From the NCBI RefSeq assembly GCF_024169515.1, contig NZ_JAMKCQ010000001.1, positions 1,798,001 to 1,862,000 on the forward strand: a stretch of DNA of 64,000 nt, given 5' to 3'. Below are positions 54,256 to 63,400 of the stretch, piece after piece. This DNA comes from Erwinia aphidicola. GTDB lineage: Bacteria; Pseudomonadota; Gammaproteobacteria; Enterobacterales; Enterobacteriaceae. Each line of letters opens with the position of its first letter. Position 1 is the first letter of the stretch. Below the pieces are notes generated by a model that saw only the letters and a list, made by a program, of their open reading frames with translations, was not told where the DNA came from and ran no database searches. The position numbers were made by a program, and so were the translations under genes.

Positions 54256-55107
54256 TTATATGCGGATGGTGCCATCAATCACCGTGACGGTCTGGCCACC
54301 AATCCAGATGCCATCGGCGCCGTAGCTGACGCTCAGGCGGCCAGCACGCTGCATCGCCGTCCCCTGGCGCACGCGGTAGTCCAGCTCCACGCCGCGCTGC
54401 TGGAAATAGCGGGCAAGGCAGGCGTTGGCGCTGCCGGTAACCGGGTCTTCCGTCACTGCACCCTGTTCAATCAGCAGGCCGCGCACCTCATACTGCTCTT
54501 CTGCTCCCTGAATTGGGCCAAACGGCATCACGCCATTGACCCGCGCCTTTTTTATCAGGCGGGCAAGCTCCACCGCATCCGGTTTAATCGCCAGCACCGC
54601 GTCTGCCGAGGTCATCGGCACCAGCAGCCAGCGAATACCCATATCGGCGATGGTGACCGGCAGCTGCTCCTCCAGGCTGTCGCTGTTCAGCGCGCTGCTG
54701 ATGGGCGCATCGCTGAACGGGGTAAGAATGGCTTCCGGGGCGGCAAAGGCCAGCGCGCCGTCATCGCTAATCTTTACCTTCACCCGCCCAATCCCGCACT
54801 GCTGCACAATCTCACCCGCATTTTTTAGCGTGATGCCGGCTTCCAGCAGCGCGTGAGCCGTACCCAGCGTAGGGTGCCCGGCAAACGGCAGTTCGTAATC
54901 CGGGGTAAAAATTCGCACCCGATAGTCGGCAGCCGGGTCGGTGGCCGGCAGGACAAAGGTGGTTTCGGAGAGATGAGTCCAGCGGGCGATGGTTTGCATC
55001 TGCTCATCGCTGAGATCGCTGGCTTCCATGATCACCGCCAGCGGGTTGCCGTTATAGGGAGAGGAAGTAAAAACATCAACCTGTTTAAAAGCGCGTAATT
55101 GCGTCAT
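54256..55107 (-). CDS. PhzF family epimerase/isomerase-like protein
   Basis: A 283-residue PhzF-type protein with two similar halves: FKQVDVFTSSPYNGNPLAV with the NPLAV motif, LSETTFVLP with the family's conserved Glu, ELPFAGHPTLGTAH, and EDPVTGSANACL. Enzymes in this family act on dihydro-anthranilate or similar compounds; the substrate here is unknown and there are no other phenazine genes. Confidence 0.87.
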   Translation of the reverse strand: MTQLRAFKQVDVFTSSPYNGNPLAVIMEASDLSDEQMQTIARWTHLSETTFVLPATDPAADYRVRIFTPDYELPFAGHPTLGTAHALLEAGITLKNAGEIVQQCGIGRVKVKISDDGALAFAAPEAILTPFSDAPISSALNSDSLEEQLPVTIADMGIRWLLVPMTSADAVLAIKPDAVELARLIKKARVNGVMPFGPIQGAEEQYEVRGLLIEQGAVTEDPVTGSANACLARYFQQRGVELDYRVRQGTAMQRAGRLSVSYGADGIWIGGQTVTVIDGTIRI

Positions 55108-55218
55108 AACTGTACCTGTTCAAGTTCTCAGACCGTGCGTCTGCGATTCGGGTGGCGGTTGTCAGTGCCGGTTATTATGGTATTAATAAAGCACGCTGGC
55201 TAAAAAAGTGACCATTTT

Positions 55219-55842
55219 ATGCTTAAAATACTGGGACGTGCCTCATCGATTAACGTCAGAAAAGTGCTGTGGGTTTGCGACGAGCTGGGTATCAGTTTTC
55301 GCCGCGAAGAGTGGGGCGAAGGCTTCAAGTCGCCACAGGAGGCCGAATTTAAGGCGCTTAACCCTAACGCGCTGATCCCGGTGGTGATGGACGGAGACTT
55401 TATCCTGTGGGAGTCCAACACCATTATCCGCTACCTGGCGAATGCCTACGGTGGCGAAGCGCTTTACCCGACGCATCCGCAGCAGCGCGCCCGCGTTGAC
55501 CAGTGGATTGACTGGCAGGCCACCGAGCTGAATACCGCCTGGCGCTACGCATTTATGTCGCTGGTACGCCACTCTGCGGCGCATCAGGACCCGCGCCTGC
55601 TGGCCGCCGCCTGTAAAGGCTGGTCGTACACCATGGGCATCCTTAACCAGCAGCTGGAGCGCACCGGCGCCTATGTTGCCGGGGAGTCATTCTCGCTGGC
55701 TGATATCCCCATTGGGCTGTCGGTCAACCGCTGGTATGAAACCCCGCTCGAACACGCCGAGCTGCCTGCGGTGCGTGCCTACTACGAACGGCTGACGGCG
55801 CGCAAAGGCTATGCCACCTGGGGCCGCAACGGTACGCCATAG
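55219..55842 (+). CDS. glutathione S-transferase family protein
   Basis: A 207-residue GST: N-terminal thioredoxin-like domain with RASSINVRKVLWVCDELG and the glutathione-binding ALIPVVMDGDFILWESNTII, then a helical C-terminal domain. Similar in plan to E. coli GstB. The substrate is not known. Divergent from the PhzF gene. Confidence 0.87.
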   Translation: MLKILGRASSINVRKVLWVCDELGISFRREEWGEGFKSPQEAEFKALNPNALIPVVMDGDFILWESNTIIRYLANAYGGEALYPTHPQQRARVDQWIDWQATELNTAWRYAFMSLVRHSAAHQDPRLLAAACKGWSYTMGILNQQLERTGAYVAGESFSLADIPIGLSVNRWYETPLEHAELPAVRAYYERLTARKGYATWGRNGTP

Positions 55843-55861
55843 GCAGCACCGTCCTTATCCT

Positions 55862-55892
55862 GCAGGGGTCGACCTTCTTCTTCGGTCGACCC
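55862..55892. repeat. REP-like extragenic palindrome after GST gene
   Basis: GCAGGGGTCGACC pairs with GGTCGACCC over a T/C-rich loop; the GTAG end is changed to GCAG. It lies between convergent genes. Confidence 0.78.
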
Positions 55893-55896
55893 GCGG

Positions 55897-57348
55897 TTAA
55901 ATCCCGGCGGCAATCCCGCTCATCTCACAGGCCAGCGCACCGGTACGTTTCAGAGCCCAGGTATAACGCTCGTCAAACGGATAGCAGCAGGAGAGGCGCA
56001 GCGCGTGGTTACAGCGCTCGGACAGCGTGTAGAGCGCGCCTGGCGTCAGGCAGATCTTCTCCTGCAGCAGGCGGTGGAACAGCTCCACGCTGTCGACATT
56101 GCCCGGTAACTCTACCCAGAAAACAAACCCGCCGCTGGGCCGCGTGGCGCGGGTGCCCTGGGGGAAATGGCGGGCGATAATGCCACGCGCCTCTTCCAGC
56201 TGCGCAGCATAGCGGCGGCGCAGCGAGCGCAGATGATGGTCGTAGCCACCCGATTCCAGAAAGTGCCCCAGCGTTTCCGACAGCAGGCGCGATTCGGCCA
56301 GCGACGAGACCGCCTTCAGGCGCGCCAGCTGCTGAGCAAAGCGCCCGGCGGCAATCCAGCCGAGGTGGAAGTCCGGCGCGACGGTTTTAGTAAAGCTGGT
56401 GCAGTACATCACCCAGCCGCCTTCGTCGAAGGCTTTTACCGCCGGGGTTAGCGGCCAGCAGAACTGCAGCTCCGCATACAGCCCGTCTTCCAGCAGCGGC
56501 ACCTGATACTGATTCACCAGCCGCGCCAGGCGTTTTTTCCCGGCCAGCGTCATGCTGCTGCCGAGCGGGTTCTGCGCATTCGGCATGGCAATCAGCGCCT
56601 TTATCCGCTTCTCCTGCAGCAGCAGCTCCAGCGCATCGAGCGACAGCCCGTACTGCGGGTCGGTGGGGATCTCCAGCACCTTCAGCCCGAGGCTGGCCAG
56701 CAGTGGAAACAGATAAAAATAGGTGGGTGTTTCCACCCCGACGCAGTCGCCCGGCTGAGTCACGGCACGCAGGCCGAGCTGCAGCGCCTCCATACAGCCA
56801 TGCGTCAGCGTGACGTCTTCCGCGCTGATGGTGATGCCGAGGTCCATCGAGCGCCGGGCTATCTCACGGCGCAGGCGCACGCTGCCGGGCGGCAGGGCAT
56901 AGCGGCCAATCAGCTGCGGCTCCCGGCGCAGCAGCGAGGCCATAATGCGGCTGATTTTCGCCGTCGGGAAGAAATCGCCGCTCTGCGGGCAGGCCAGCGA
57001 AATATTGGTGTAGTCACTGTGATTCTGCGCGGCAAACACGGCATCGATCAGATCGAGCTTCTCACGGCCTGGCGAACGCACGCTGCTGTGCTGAAAGGAT
57101 TGCCGCGTCAGGGCCGGTAGCGCATCGCGCACGTAGTAGCCGGACTGGGGGCGCGCTTCAATCAGACCGCGATCTTCGAGGATGCCATAAGCGGTGAGTA
57201 CGGTATTGACGCTGACCTGATGGATGCTGGCGCAGCGGCGAATGGCAGGCAGGCGGCTGCCCGGCATAAAGGTGCCCTGACGAATCGCCTCGGCAAGCGT
57301 TTCCGCCAGCTGATGGTACAGCGTGGCCTGCGGCTCGATAATGGACAC
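55897..57348 (-). CDS. MocR-type regulator (GntR HTH + aminotransferase domain)
   Basis: A 483-residue PLP-dependent regulator: N-terminal winged helix (YHQLAETLAEAIRQGTFMPGSRLPAIR in parts) and a class I aminotransferase-like domain with the PLP Lys in TSFTKTVAPDFHLGW. The start is a GTG at 57348 with a GAGGAG site; the frame goes on to an ATG at 57432, giving 511 residues, as an alternative. It is divergent from the LysE gene and probably controls it. Confidence 0.85.
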   Translation of the reverse strand: MSIIEPQATLYHQLAETLAEAIRQGTFMPGSRLPAIRRCASIHQVSVNTVLTAYGILEDRGLIEARPQSGYYVRDALPALTRQSFQHSSVRSPGREKLDLIDAVFAAQNHSDYTNISLACPQSGDFFPTAKISRIMASLLRREPQLIGRYALPPGSVRLRREIARRSMDLGITISAEDVTLTHGCMEALQLGLRAVTQPGDCVGVETPTYFYLFPLLASLGLKVLEIPTDPQYGLSLDALELLLQEKRIKALIAMPNAQNPLGSSMTLAGKKRLARLVNQYQVPLLEDGLYAELQFCWPLTPAVKAFDEGGWVMYCTSFTKTVAPDFHLGWIAAGRFAQQLARLKAVSSLAESRLLSETLGHFLESGGYDHHLRSLRRRYAAQLEEARGIIARHFPQGTRATRPSGGFVFWVELPGNVDSVELFHRLLQEKICLTPGALYTLSERCNHALRLSCCYPFDERYTWALKRTGALACEMSGIAAGI

Positions 57349-57484
57349 AGTGTGCTCCTCGCGGAATGGGTACAGTTGCAAATATTGTAATTTGTACTCA
57401 TTACAATAGCGGGTTTCTGCATCTGTTACCATTGCCAGGCGCTGATTACACTGGTCTCCTCATCTGAACAGCAGGATACCTAAC

Positions 57485-58075
57485 ATGCTCGATCCTTCAT
57501 TTATCAGCTACGTCACCGTGATGTCGATTACGCCAGGCCCGAACAATATGCTGCTGGCGACTTCCGGGGTTAACTTCGGCATGCGCCGCACGCTGCCAAT
57601 GGTCAGCGGCATTCTGGTCGGCTGTGCGCTGCAAACGGCGCTGGCCGGAGGGCTACTGGAGGTACTGTTGCAGTGGATGTCGGCGATTCGCCTGCCGCTG
57701 ACGCTGGTCGGCTGCGTCTACCTGCTGTGGCTGTCGTGGAAAATCTACCGCTCCGGCGCGCCGGAGATGCGTGAGAAAGCGCGGCCGATGACGTTTATTG
57801 GCGGGGTGTTATTTCAGGCAGTGAACCCGAAAGCGTGGCTGATGGCGATAAATGTGGCGCTGATGTACACCGTAAACAGCACCATCCTGACGGTAATGCT
57901 CGGCTTTATGGCGCTGAACCTGCCGTGCATTTTACTGTGGGCAGCGATGGGCGATCGCCTGGGCAAGCATTTGCAGGTAGCGTGGAAATTGCAGCTGTTT
58001 AACAGCCTGATGGCGCTGTCGCTGCTGGTGACGACCCTGTGGATGCTGGTCGAAGCGTTTCAGATGGCGGCGTAA
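57485..58075 (+). CDS. LysE/RhtB family amino acid exporter
   Basis: A 196-residue membrane protein with about six segments and the N-terminal family motif SITPGPNNMLLATSGVNFG. Expected to export an amino acid or derivative. It is divergent from the MocR gene, a common pairing. The three-gene cassette was inserted just past it. Confidence 0.88.
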   Translation: MLDPSFISYVTVMSITPGPNNMLLATSGVNFGMRRTLPMVSGILVGCALQTALAGGLLEVLLQWMSAIRLPLTLVGCVYLLWLSWKIYRSGAPEMREKARPMTFIGGVLFQAVNPKAWLMAINVALMYTVNSTILTVMLGFMALNLPCILLWAAMGDRLGKHLQVAWKLQLFNSLMALSLLVTTLWMLVEAFQMAA

Positions 58076-58076
58076 T

Positions 58077-58106
58077 GTAGGGGCCGATGGTTTTTCCGAT
58101 CGGCCC
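58077..58106. repeat. REP-like extragenic palindrome after lysE-type gene
   Basis: GTAG, then GGGCCGATGG...CCGATCGGCCC; stem GGGCCGAT/ATCGGCCC. It directly follows the stop and lies 9 bp before the left copy of the mqo-end repeat. Confidence 0.78.
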
Positions 58107-58114
58107 TTTGGAAA

Positions 58115-58134
58115 TTACTTACCGACCACCGAAT
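58115..58134 (+). repeat. left 20-bp direct repeat (copy of mqo 3' end)
   Basis: TTACTTACCGACCACCGAAT, identical to 61519-61538, where it is the mqo stop codon and last six codons in reverse. With flanks the match is 24 of 26 bases (58111-58136 against 61515-61540). The two copies enclose the three-gene cassette, like an attachment site or insertion duplication. CGACCAC (58123-58129) also pairs with GTGGTCG (58138-58144), a hairpin found only at this copy. Confidence 0.85.
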
Positions 58135-58357
58135 TCTGTGGTCGTATATTTAAATTGACTATTTACGTTTTTTTTCATGCTCATTGAGAACTTATCGGTA
58201 TAAGTTTTTTTAAGAATGGCACGTTAAGGTAATGATGAATATTCCCGTTTAATATAGGTTAAATAGTTATCATCAATGTTATTGAAAGAGTGCTTGTTAT
58301 TTCTGATGGTGTTTTATTATTTTCCGCTGATAAATCAATTATTATGGAGAAGATAGA
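58135..58357. other. AT-rich leader of the three-gene cassette
   Basis: Strongly AT-rich DNA between the left repeat and the first cassette gene, expected to hold its promoter. No convincing -35/-10 pair with correct spacing was found. A TGGAG binding site (58344-58348) precedes the ATG at 58358. Confidence 0.5.
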
Positions 58358-59080
58358 ATGGATAGGGAAGAGTCAAATATCAGTATTCTGGCAGGAAATT
58401 CACGCGTTTTCTTAGATGATGATCAAGTGATTAACGTTGAGGCACAGTTAAAAGCCTTTGAGGCAGCATTGCTGCTTGCGTCAAAGTGCCGTGAACTCAG
58501 CAGTAAGCGAATATTGCCAAAACTGTCAGTGGCTTTCGATCATCAAGGTATTTTTCGTATGCAGTTTCTGACAGAAAATCTTACCAACTCACAAAAGCGC
58601 CGACCCCGACTCAGTCACCTTCATCCTGATATACAAAAAGTCTTTCAACCCGTAGCGGAAAATTATCAAATTTCGCTGAGCGAGATTCAGGCCATTCATG
58701 AGGATTCGGCCCGGCAACATCTGGCGCATACACTGGCAACTGAAACGTTACCTGAAATACTTATTCAGCGAATGTTATCGGAGAGTAATTCCGAAAGTTT
58801 ATTATCCCCTTCTGTTATCGACCAAAAAGCGTCAGCGCAACGGTTAACTTGTGCTGCCATCACGAAGGAATATTTCGAGCGGGCGTCTGGTCATGATAAT
58901 ACTCAGGGAGACTTCCTTGAGGTTTTTTTTGAGGATTCGCCCTGGTCAAGAAGTCTGGCTTATGTGCGCGGTCTCCAGTTAAGTCATCAATTAGGTATCT
59001 CATCGGCTATTCGTCTCAATCTGGTCAGTGATACGGGAGAGATCAGCCAGGGGGATATCATTTCTGCACCAAATGCATAA
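58358..59080 (+). CDS. unrecognised 240-residue protein, first gene of cassette
   Basis: I do not recognise this protein. It is 240 residues, soluble, without a signal peptide or membrane segment, rich in Ser, Gln and Glu, and has only two cysteines (C44, C165). There is a helical stretch at 26-50 (INVEAQLKAFEAALLLASKC), a beta-like stretch at 56-70, and further helices at 105-142 and 155-178. The gene is more AT-rich than its surroundings. It is followed by the desulfurase gene after 36 bp on the same strand. It may be a partner or carrier for sulfur from the desulfurase; that is inference from position only. Confidence 0.75.
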   Translation: MDREESNISILAGNSRVFLDDDQVINVEAQLKAFEAALLLASKCRELSSKRILPKLSVAFDHQGIFRMQFLTENLTNSQKRRPRLSHLHPDIQKVFQPVAENYQISLSEIQAIHEDSARQHLAHTLATETLPEILIQRMLSESNSESLLSPSVIDQKASAQRLTCAAITKEYFERASGHDNTQGDFLEVFFEDSPWSRSLAYVRGLQLSHQLGISSAIRLNLVSDTGEISQGDIISAPNA

Positions 59081-59116
59081 AGAAGATTATTATTTTTATA
59101 ACTAAGGATAATCATT

Positions 59117-60307
59117 ATGAATTGCAAGGACCGAGCAATATACCTGGATAATAATGCCACTACCCCTCTGGATCCCGTAGTATTGCAGGCAATGATGCCT
59201 TATCTGACGACTGATTATGGTAACGCAGCAAGCCACAGCCATGCATTTGGCTGGGAGGCGAAAAAGGCAGTCGAAAAGGCGAGAAAAGTCATAGCGGCAG
59301 CGATCAATGCGCCAAACCCTGCTGACATTATCTTTACCTCTGGTGCAACAGAGTCTATTAACCTGGCATTGTCTCTGCCAGAAAATAGCGGGCATGTCAT
59401 TACTTCAACGATTGAACATAAAGCCGGGTTGGATAGCTGTGCCAGGCTCAATTCCCGAGGGATTGATGTTAGCTTGCTGGCGCCTCAGCTTGATGGCGTT
59501 GTCTCTCCTGAAGCTGTCTCCCGAGCTATCCGGGATGATACACGTCTGGTTTCGATAATGTCCGCCAATAACGAAATCGGTACTTTGCAGAAAATCGAAG
59601 AGATAGGTGAAATTTGTCAGCGGTGCAATATCCCTTTTCACACCGATGCCACGCAGGCGCTGGGTAAAGTCGCCTTCGATGTACAAAAGGGTCGTATTAG
59701 TCTGGCTTCATTCTCTGCCCACAAAGTTTATGGTCCAAAAGGTGTTGGTGCCCTGTATATCAACTCGAGTAATCCCACTATCAGGCTTTCACCCCTGCTT
59801 GTCGGTGGAGGTCATGAACGCGGCCTACGATCCGGCACGCTTAATGTTCCGGGTATCGTTGGTTTTGGACGAGCCGTCGAGCTAGCGGTTGATAACATGC
59901 CCGAAGAGACGGCGAGGATACGCGCGTTGCGCGATATGCTTTGCCAGTACATCCTCAACGAGATCCCTGAAGTAAAGTTCAACGGTAACCAGCACGAGTC
60001 TCTTCCTGGCCTGTTAAATGTCTCATTCGCGGGTATTGATGCTGACTCGCTCCTGCTTGAACTCTCGGAGTTTGCGCTCTCTTCCGGCTCCGCATGTACT
60101 TCTGCGCAGCGTGCACCGTCACACGTATTGCAGGCGATTGGGGTGAGTGATTCACTCTCACAGGCCAGCATACGATTTGGCCTTGGCCGTTTTAATCACG
60201 AGGATGAGATACGTTACCTCTGCCAGCGCCTGGGCGAGGCGGTAAAAAGCCTGAGAGCGATGACTCCTGCCTCATTTCACATCCCTAAAACCTACCAGGA
60301 GCGCTGA
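59117..60307 (+). CDS. IscS/NifS-like cysteine desulfurase
   Basis: A 396-residue PLP enzyme expected to remove sulfur from cysteine as a persulfide, giving alanine. Seen: IYLDNNATTPLD, FTSGATESINLAL, IEHKAGLD (H101), HTDATQALG, PLP Lys203 in SAHKVYGPKG, GGGHERGLRSGT, and the mobile-loop Cys327 in SSGSACTSAQ. It is close to IscS along its body but differs after residue ~385, where IscS docks its scaffold partner. No iscR, iscU or other cluster-assembly gene is nearby. It is translated 3 bp upstream of the MFS gene, so it probably serves a pathway of its own. Confidence 0.92.
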   Translation: MNCKDRAIYLDNNATTPLDPVVLQAMMPYLTTDYGNAASHSHAFGWEAKKAVEKARKVIAAAINAPNPADIIFTSGATESINLALSLPENSGHVITSTIEHKAGLDSCARLNSRGIDVSLLAPQLDGVVSPEAVSRAIRDDTRLVSIMSANNEIGTLQKIEEIGEICQRCNIPFHTDATQALGKVAFDVQKGRISLASFSAHKVYGPKGVGALYINSSNPTIRLSPLLVGGGHERGLRSGTLNVPGIVGFGRAVELAVDNMPEETARIRALRDMLCQYILNEIPEVKFNGNQHESLPGLLNVSFAGIDADSLLLELSEFALSSGSACTSAQRAPSHVLQAIGVSDSLSQASIRFGLGRFNHEDEIRYLCQRLGEAVKSLRAMTPASFHIPKTYQER

Positions 60308-60310
60308 ACT

Positions 60311-61468
60311 ATGCGAAGTACATCGGCGCTTTATTTGTTTTTTGGTACGTTATTAATGGCAGGAGGCTATGGGGCCACCTTCCTGATCTCCGCCTGGTTT
60401 CGGTCCCACGGAGGCACTGATATTGAGGCTGGGGCCACACTCAGCATGGCTTTAGTCGGAACTCTGTTGGGCGTGCCGCTGGTCGGCTGGTTTGCCGGGC
60501 GCCTGGATGCCTCCCGACTGGCGGCACTCGCTGCTTTGGCGATGTCCGGTGGCTATCTGCTGCTGGGCAGCAGCGATCAACGCAATATTTTTCCTTCTAT
60601 TGCCGCACTGCTGATTGGCCTTGGGTGGGGGATGTTTTATATCGGCGGACCAATGGCGCTTTCCGAACGCATTACTGATGCTGAGCGTGGGCACTGGTTT
60701 ACCCGCTTCAGCGCGTTTCAGATGGCAGGAATTTGTGGGGGGCCAGTGGTACTGACCATACTGGTTGAGCAGCTGCAGGTGTCTCTGCAGTACGCATTTT
60801 TGCTGGTAGGAGCAACGGGGATTCTTGCTGCGCTCCTGCTGGCAATTTTTGGCAACAAAGAACCCGGCCCGCAAAGGGAGGTCAGGCTTCGGACATGGTT
60901 CAGAAAAATAACACGGCTTGCCGCCAGCAGTGCCGGCAGGCCTATTGTAATGGTCGGACTGGGAGGCTGTGTATTCTCTGGCATGATGTCTTTTCAGGGA
61001 TCGCTGGTTGATGGAACCCGAGCCAGTGCCAGCACCTTCTTCATGGTACATGCGGTGACCGTGGTGATCGCCCGCTTATTACTCGCCCGCCGCTTATCTG
61101 TGCTGCCGCGCACTCCTCTGGTCAGTGTGCTGCTGTGTTGTATGACGTGTGGGCTGGTCTGCCTGCTGGGCATTCCACTTCACCCCGGTTTTCAGATAGC
61201 AGCAGCAGTGTTAACGGGAATTGGCTATGGGCTGGTGTATCCGGTGATACAGACCTGGGCGGTCAACGACTCGGCTCCTGCCGACAGACATGCGGCTCTG
61301 ACCTGGTTCGTGGTGAGCTATTTTATTGGCATTTTTGGCTTTCCGCTGTTCGGGGGATGGCTGTTAGTGGAAGCTGGGAAGGTATGGTTTATCACGGCGC
61401 TGGCACTGATTGCGCTGCTTGAACTGGCGGCTGCGTTAATGGGCAGGCAACCTCTGGCGTCACGCTGA
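60311..61468 (+). CDS. MFS transporter, third gene of cassette
   Basis: A 385-residue major facilitator with about 12 membrane segments (LYLFFGTLLMAGGYGATFLIS at the start; VGWFAGRLDASRLAALA as the loop 2-3 region). It starts 3 bp after the desulfurase stop, so the two are surely co-transcribed. Likely an exporter of the cassette's product or a drug-efflux type pump; direction and substrate are not readable. GC content is closer to the chromosome's than that of the first gene. Confidence 0.85.
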   Translation: MRSTSALYLFFGTLLMAGGYGATFLISAWFRSHGGTDIEAGATLSMALVGTLLGVPLVGWFAGRLDASRLAALAALAMSGGYLLLGSSDQRNIFPSIAALLIGLGWGMFYIGGPMALSERITDAERGHWFTRFSAFQMAGICGGPVVLTILVEQLQVSLQYAFLLVGATGILAALLLAIFGNKEPGPQREVRLRTWFRKITRLAASSAGRPIVMVGLGGCVFSGMMSFQGSLVDGTRASASTFFMVHAVTVVIARLLLARRLSVLPRTPLVSVLLCCMTCGLVCLLGIPLHPGFQIAAAVLTGIGYGLVYPVIQTWAVNDSAPADRHAALTWFVVSYFIGIFGFPLFGGWLLVEAGKVWFITALALIALLELAAALMGRQPLASR

Positions 61469-61475
61469 AAAATAC

Positions 61476-61500
61476 CTCAAGGTCTGACGAAAGACCTTGA
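61476..61500. terminator. terminator-like hairpin at cassette end
   Basis: ACCTCAAGGTCT and AGACCTTGAGG form an 11-bp stem, 8 bp after the MFS stop and before the mqo stop on the other strand. The plus-strand tail (GTGGC) is not T-rich, but the minus-strand side (ATTTTTC) is, so it may chiefly end mqo transcripts. Confidence 0.65.
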
Positions 61501-61518
61501 GGGTGGCTTATGCCGAAT

Positions 61519-61538
61519 TTACTTACCGACCACCGAAT
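61519..61538 (+). repeat. right 20-bp direct repeat (mqo 3' end)
   Basis: Identical to 58115-58134. Here it encodes the functional last residues SVVGK and stop of mqo on the minus strand, so whichever event placed the cassette left mqo intact. Confidence 0.85.
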
Positions 61539-63078
61539 CCACCGCAGTGACCGGCTCGTCGTTAGCGGCTGGCGCCATTGGCGTGTAGTCCAGCTGCAGA
61601 ATGCGGCTGGTTTCGGCCAGCTCTTTCTCGGTCGCCGCGACGTTACCGTTCAGGCGCTGCCCATAGAAAGGAATAATCGCCTTCAGCTTGCTCTGCCATT
61701 CAGGCGTTGCCATCTGCTGCTTAAACGCTTTGCTCATCAAATCCAGCATGATCGGCGCTGCCGTTGAGGCGCCAGGAGATGCGCCCAGCAGGGCAGAGAT
61801 GGTGCCATCCTCGGAGGTGACCACTTCAGTACCCAGCTTCAGCACGCCGCCTTTATCGGCATCTTTCTGAATGATCTGCACGCGCTGCCCGGCTTTCACC
61901 AGGCGCCAGTCGGCTTTCTCTGCCTCCGGGAAGTATTCGCGCAGTGCGCTGATGCGGTCGTCCGCGCTCAGCATCACCTGGCCGACCAGGTATTTCACCA
62001 GGTCAAAGTTATCCAGCCCCACGCGCATCATCGGCAAAAGATTCGACGGGGTGATTGAGCCGAACATATCCCACAGCGAGCCCTGCTTGAGGAATTTGGT
62101 GGAGAAGGTGGCGAACGGCCCGAACAGCAGCACCTGCTTGCCGTCCAGCGTGCGGCTGTCGAGGTGTGGCACCGACATCGGTGGCGCGCCCACGGAAGCT
62201 TTGCCGTAAACCTTCGCCTGATGACGGGCGACAATTTCCGGATTGTCGGTGACGAGAAACTCGCCGCCCACCGGGAAACCCGCGTAGTTTTTCGCTTCCG
62301 GAATCCCGGATTCCTGCAGCAGCGTCAGGGCTGCGCCGCCGGCACCGATAAACACGTATTTTGCATGGATCGTCTGCTGCTCACCGCTTTTCAGGTCGTA
62401 GACGCTGACCGTCCAGCTACCGTCGGCGGCGCGTTTGATCGCCCGCACTTCATGGCTGGTCTGGCGCTCGAAGCGCTCGCTTTTTTGCAGTGAGGCGATC
62501 AGCTGGCGGGTAATCTCGCCGAAGTTGACGTCGGTACCGGTCGGGATGCGCGTAGCCGCCACTTTCTGGCTGACGTCGCGCCCTTCCATCACCAGCGGCA
62601 CCCACTGGCGGATCAGATCCGGGTCCTCAGAAAATTCCATGCCGCGGAACAGCGTGCTGTTTTGCAGGGCGCTGTAGCGGTTTTTCAGGAACTTTACGTT
62701 CTCTTCGCCCCAGACGAAGCTCATATGCGAGACGCTGGTGACAAAGCTTTTTGGGTTGCGCAGCACGTTACGCTGCACCTGGTGTGCCCAGAAACGGCGG
62801 GAAATCTGGAAGGCTTCGTTAATTTCCACCGCTTTTTTAATCTCGACCGAACCGTCGGCATTTTCTGGCGTGTAATTCAGCTCCATCAGCGCGGAGTGCC
62901 CGGTACCGGCATTGTTCCAGCCGTTCGAGCTCTCTTCCGCCACACTGTCCAGACGCTCTACCATGCTGATATGCCACTGTGGCTCCAGCTCTTGCAGGTA
63001 GGTACCTAACGTGGCGCTCATGACGCCACCACCGATTAGTAATACATCGACGTGTTTCTCTACTGCCAGTTTGCGCAT
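61519..63078 (-). CDS. mqo: malate:quinone oxidoreductase
   Basis: Mqo oxidises malate to oxaloacetate and passes electrons to quinone at the membrane. The 519-residue FAD protein has [19 protein letters not shown] at the N-terminus, [18 protein letters not shown] and [12 protein letters not shown]. The start at 63078 ([10 protein letters not shown]) follows a GGAG site; an ATG 12 codons upstream is possible. The last codons lie in the direct repeat flanking the cassette. Complete. Confidence 0.94.
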   Translation of the reverse strand: MRKLAVEKHVDVLLIGGGVMSATLGTYLQELEPQWHISMVERLDSVAEESSNGWNNAGTGHSALMELNYTPENADGSVEIKKAVEINEAFQISRRFWAHQVQRNVLRNPKSFVTSVSHMSFVWGEENVKFLKNRYSALQNSTLFRGMEFSEDPDLIRQWVPLVMEGRDVSQKVAATRIPTGTDVNFGEITRQLIASLQKSERFERQTSHEVRAIKRAADGSWTVSVYDLKSGEQQTIHAKYVFIGAGGAALTLLQESGIPEAKNYAGFPVGGEFLVTDNPEIVARHQAKVYGKASVGAPPMSVPHLDSRTLDGKQVLLFGPFATFSTKFLKQGSLWDMFGSITPSNLLPMMRVGLDNFDLVKYLVGQVMLSADDRISALREYFPEAEKADWRLVKAGQRVQIIQKDADKGGVLKLGTEVVTSEDGTISALLGASPGASTAAPIMLDLMSKAFKQQMATPEWQSKLKAIIPFYGQRLNGNVAATEKELAETSRILQLDYTPMAPAANDEPVTAVDSVVGK

Positions 63079-63321
63079 GAGACGACATCTCCGTGTATTG
63101 AAGGAAATCAACATGTTAAGTAGAGTAACAGCGCTGAATCTTCTGGAATCAGTCGGACTGCCTCGCCCTTTCAGGATTGCAGATAGCGAAAAACCACCGA
63201 TCTGATGCAGGTTTAATCGCGATGCAAAAGCGTCAGAAATATACCATTGTTACGGGCTAATTAAAAAAGTGTTTAAAGATTAAAAATGAGAATGATAGGG
63301 AAAATAAAATAAGTAACATTT

Positions 63322-63340
63322 ATACGGGCCGTTGAACGGC
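63322..63340. terminator. palindrome between mqo and AhpD-like gene
   Basis: ACGGGCCGTT-GAACGGCCCG forms a strong hairpin without a clear T-run on either side and without the GTAG end of the REP family. It may end transcription of the leftward AhpD-like gene. Confidence 0.45.
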
Positions 63341-63400
63341 CCGCTGCAATGTTGAAAATTCCACAGGAATTTGAGGGGTAACTCTCTGAACAGGAAGGGG

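Noticed and set aside
58077..58106. Treating the hairpin after lysE as part of the inserted cassette
   Set aside because: It belongs to the REP family found throughout the window and lies outside the left direct repeat.
58358..61468. Reading the cassette as a DNA phosphorothioation (dnd) or isc operon
   Set aside because: The desulfurase alone is shared; no dndB-E-like, iscU, iscA or hscBA genes are present.
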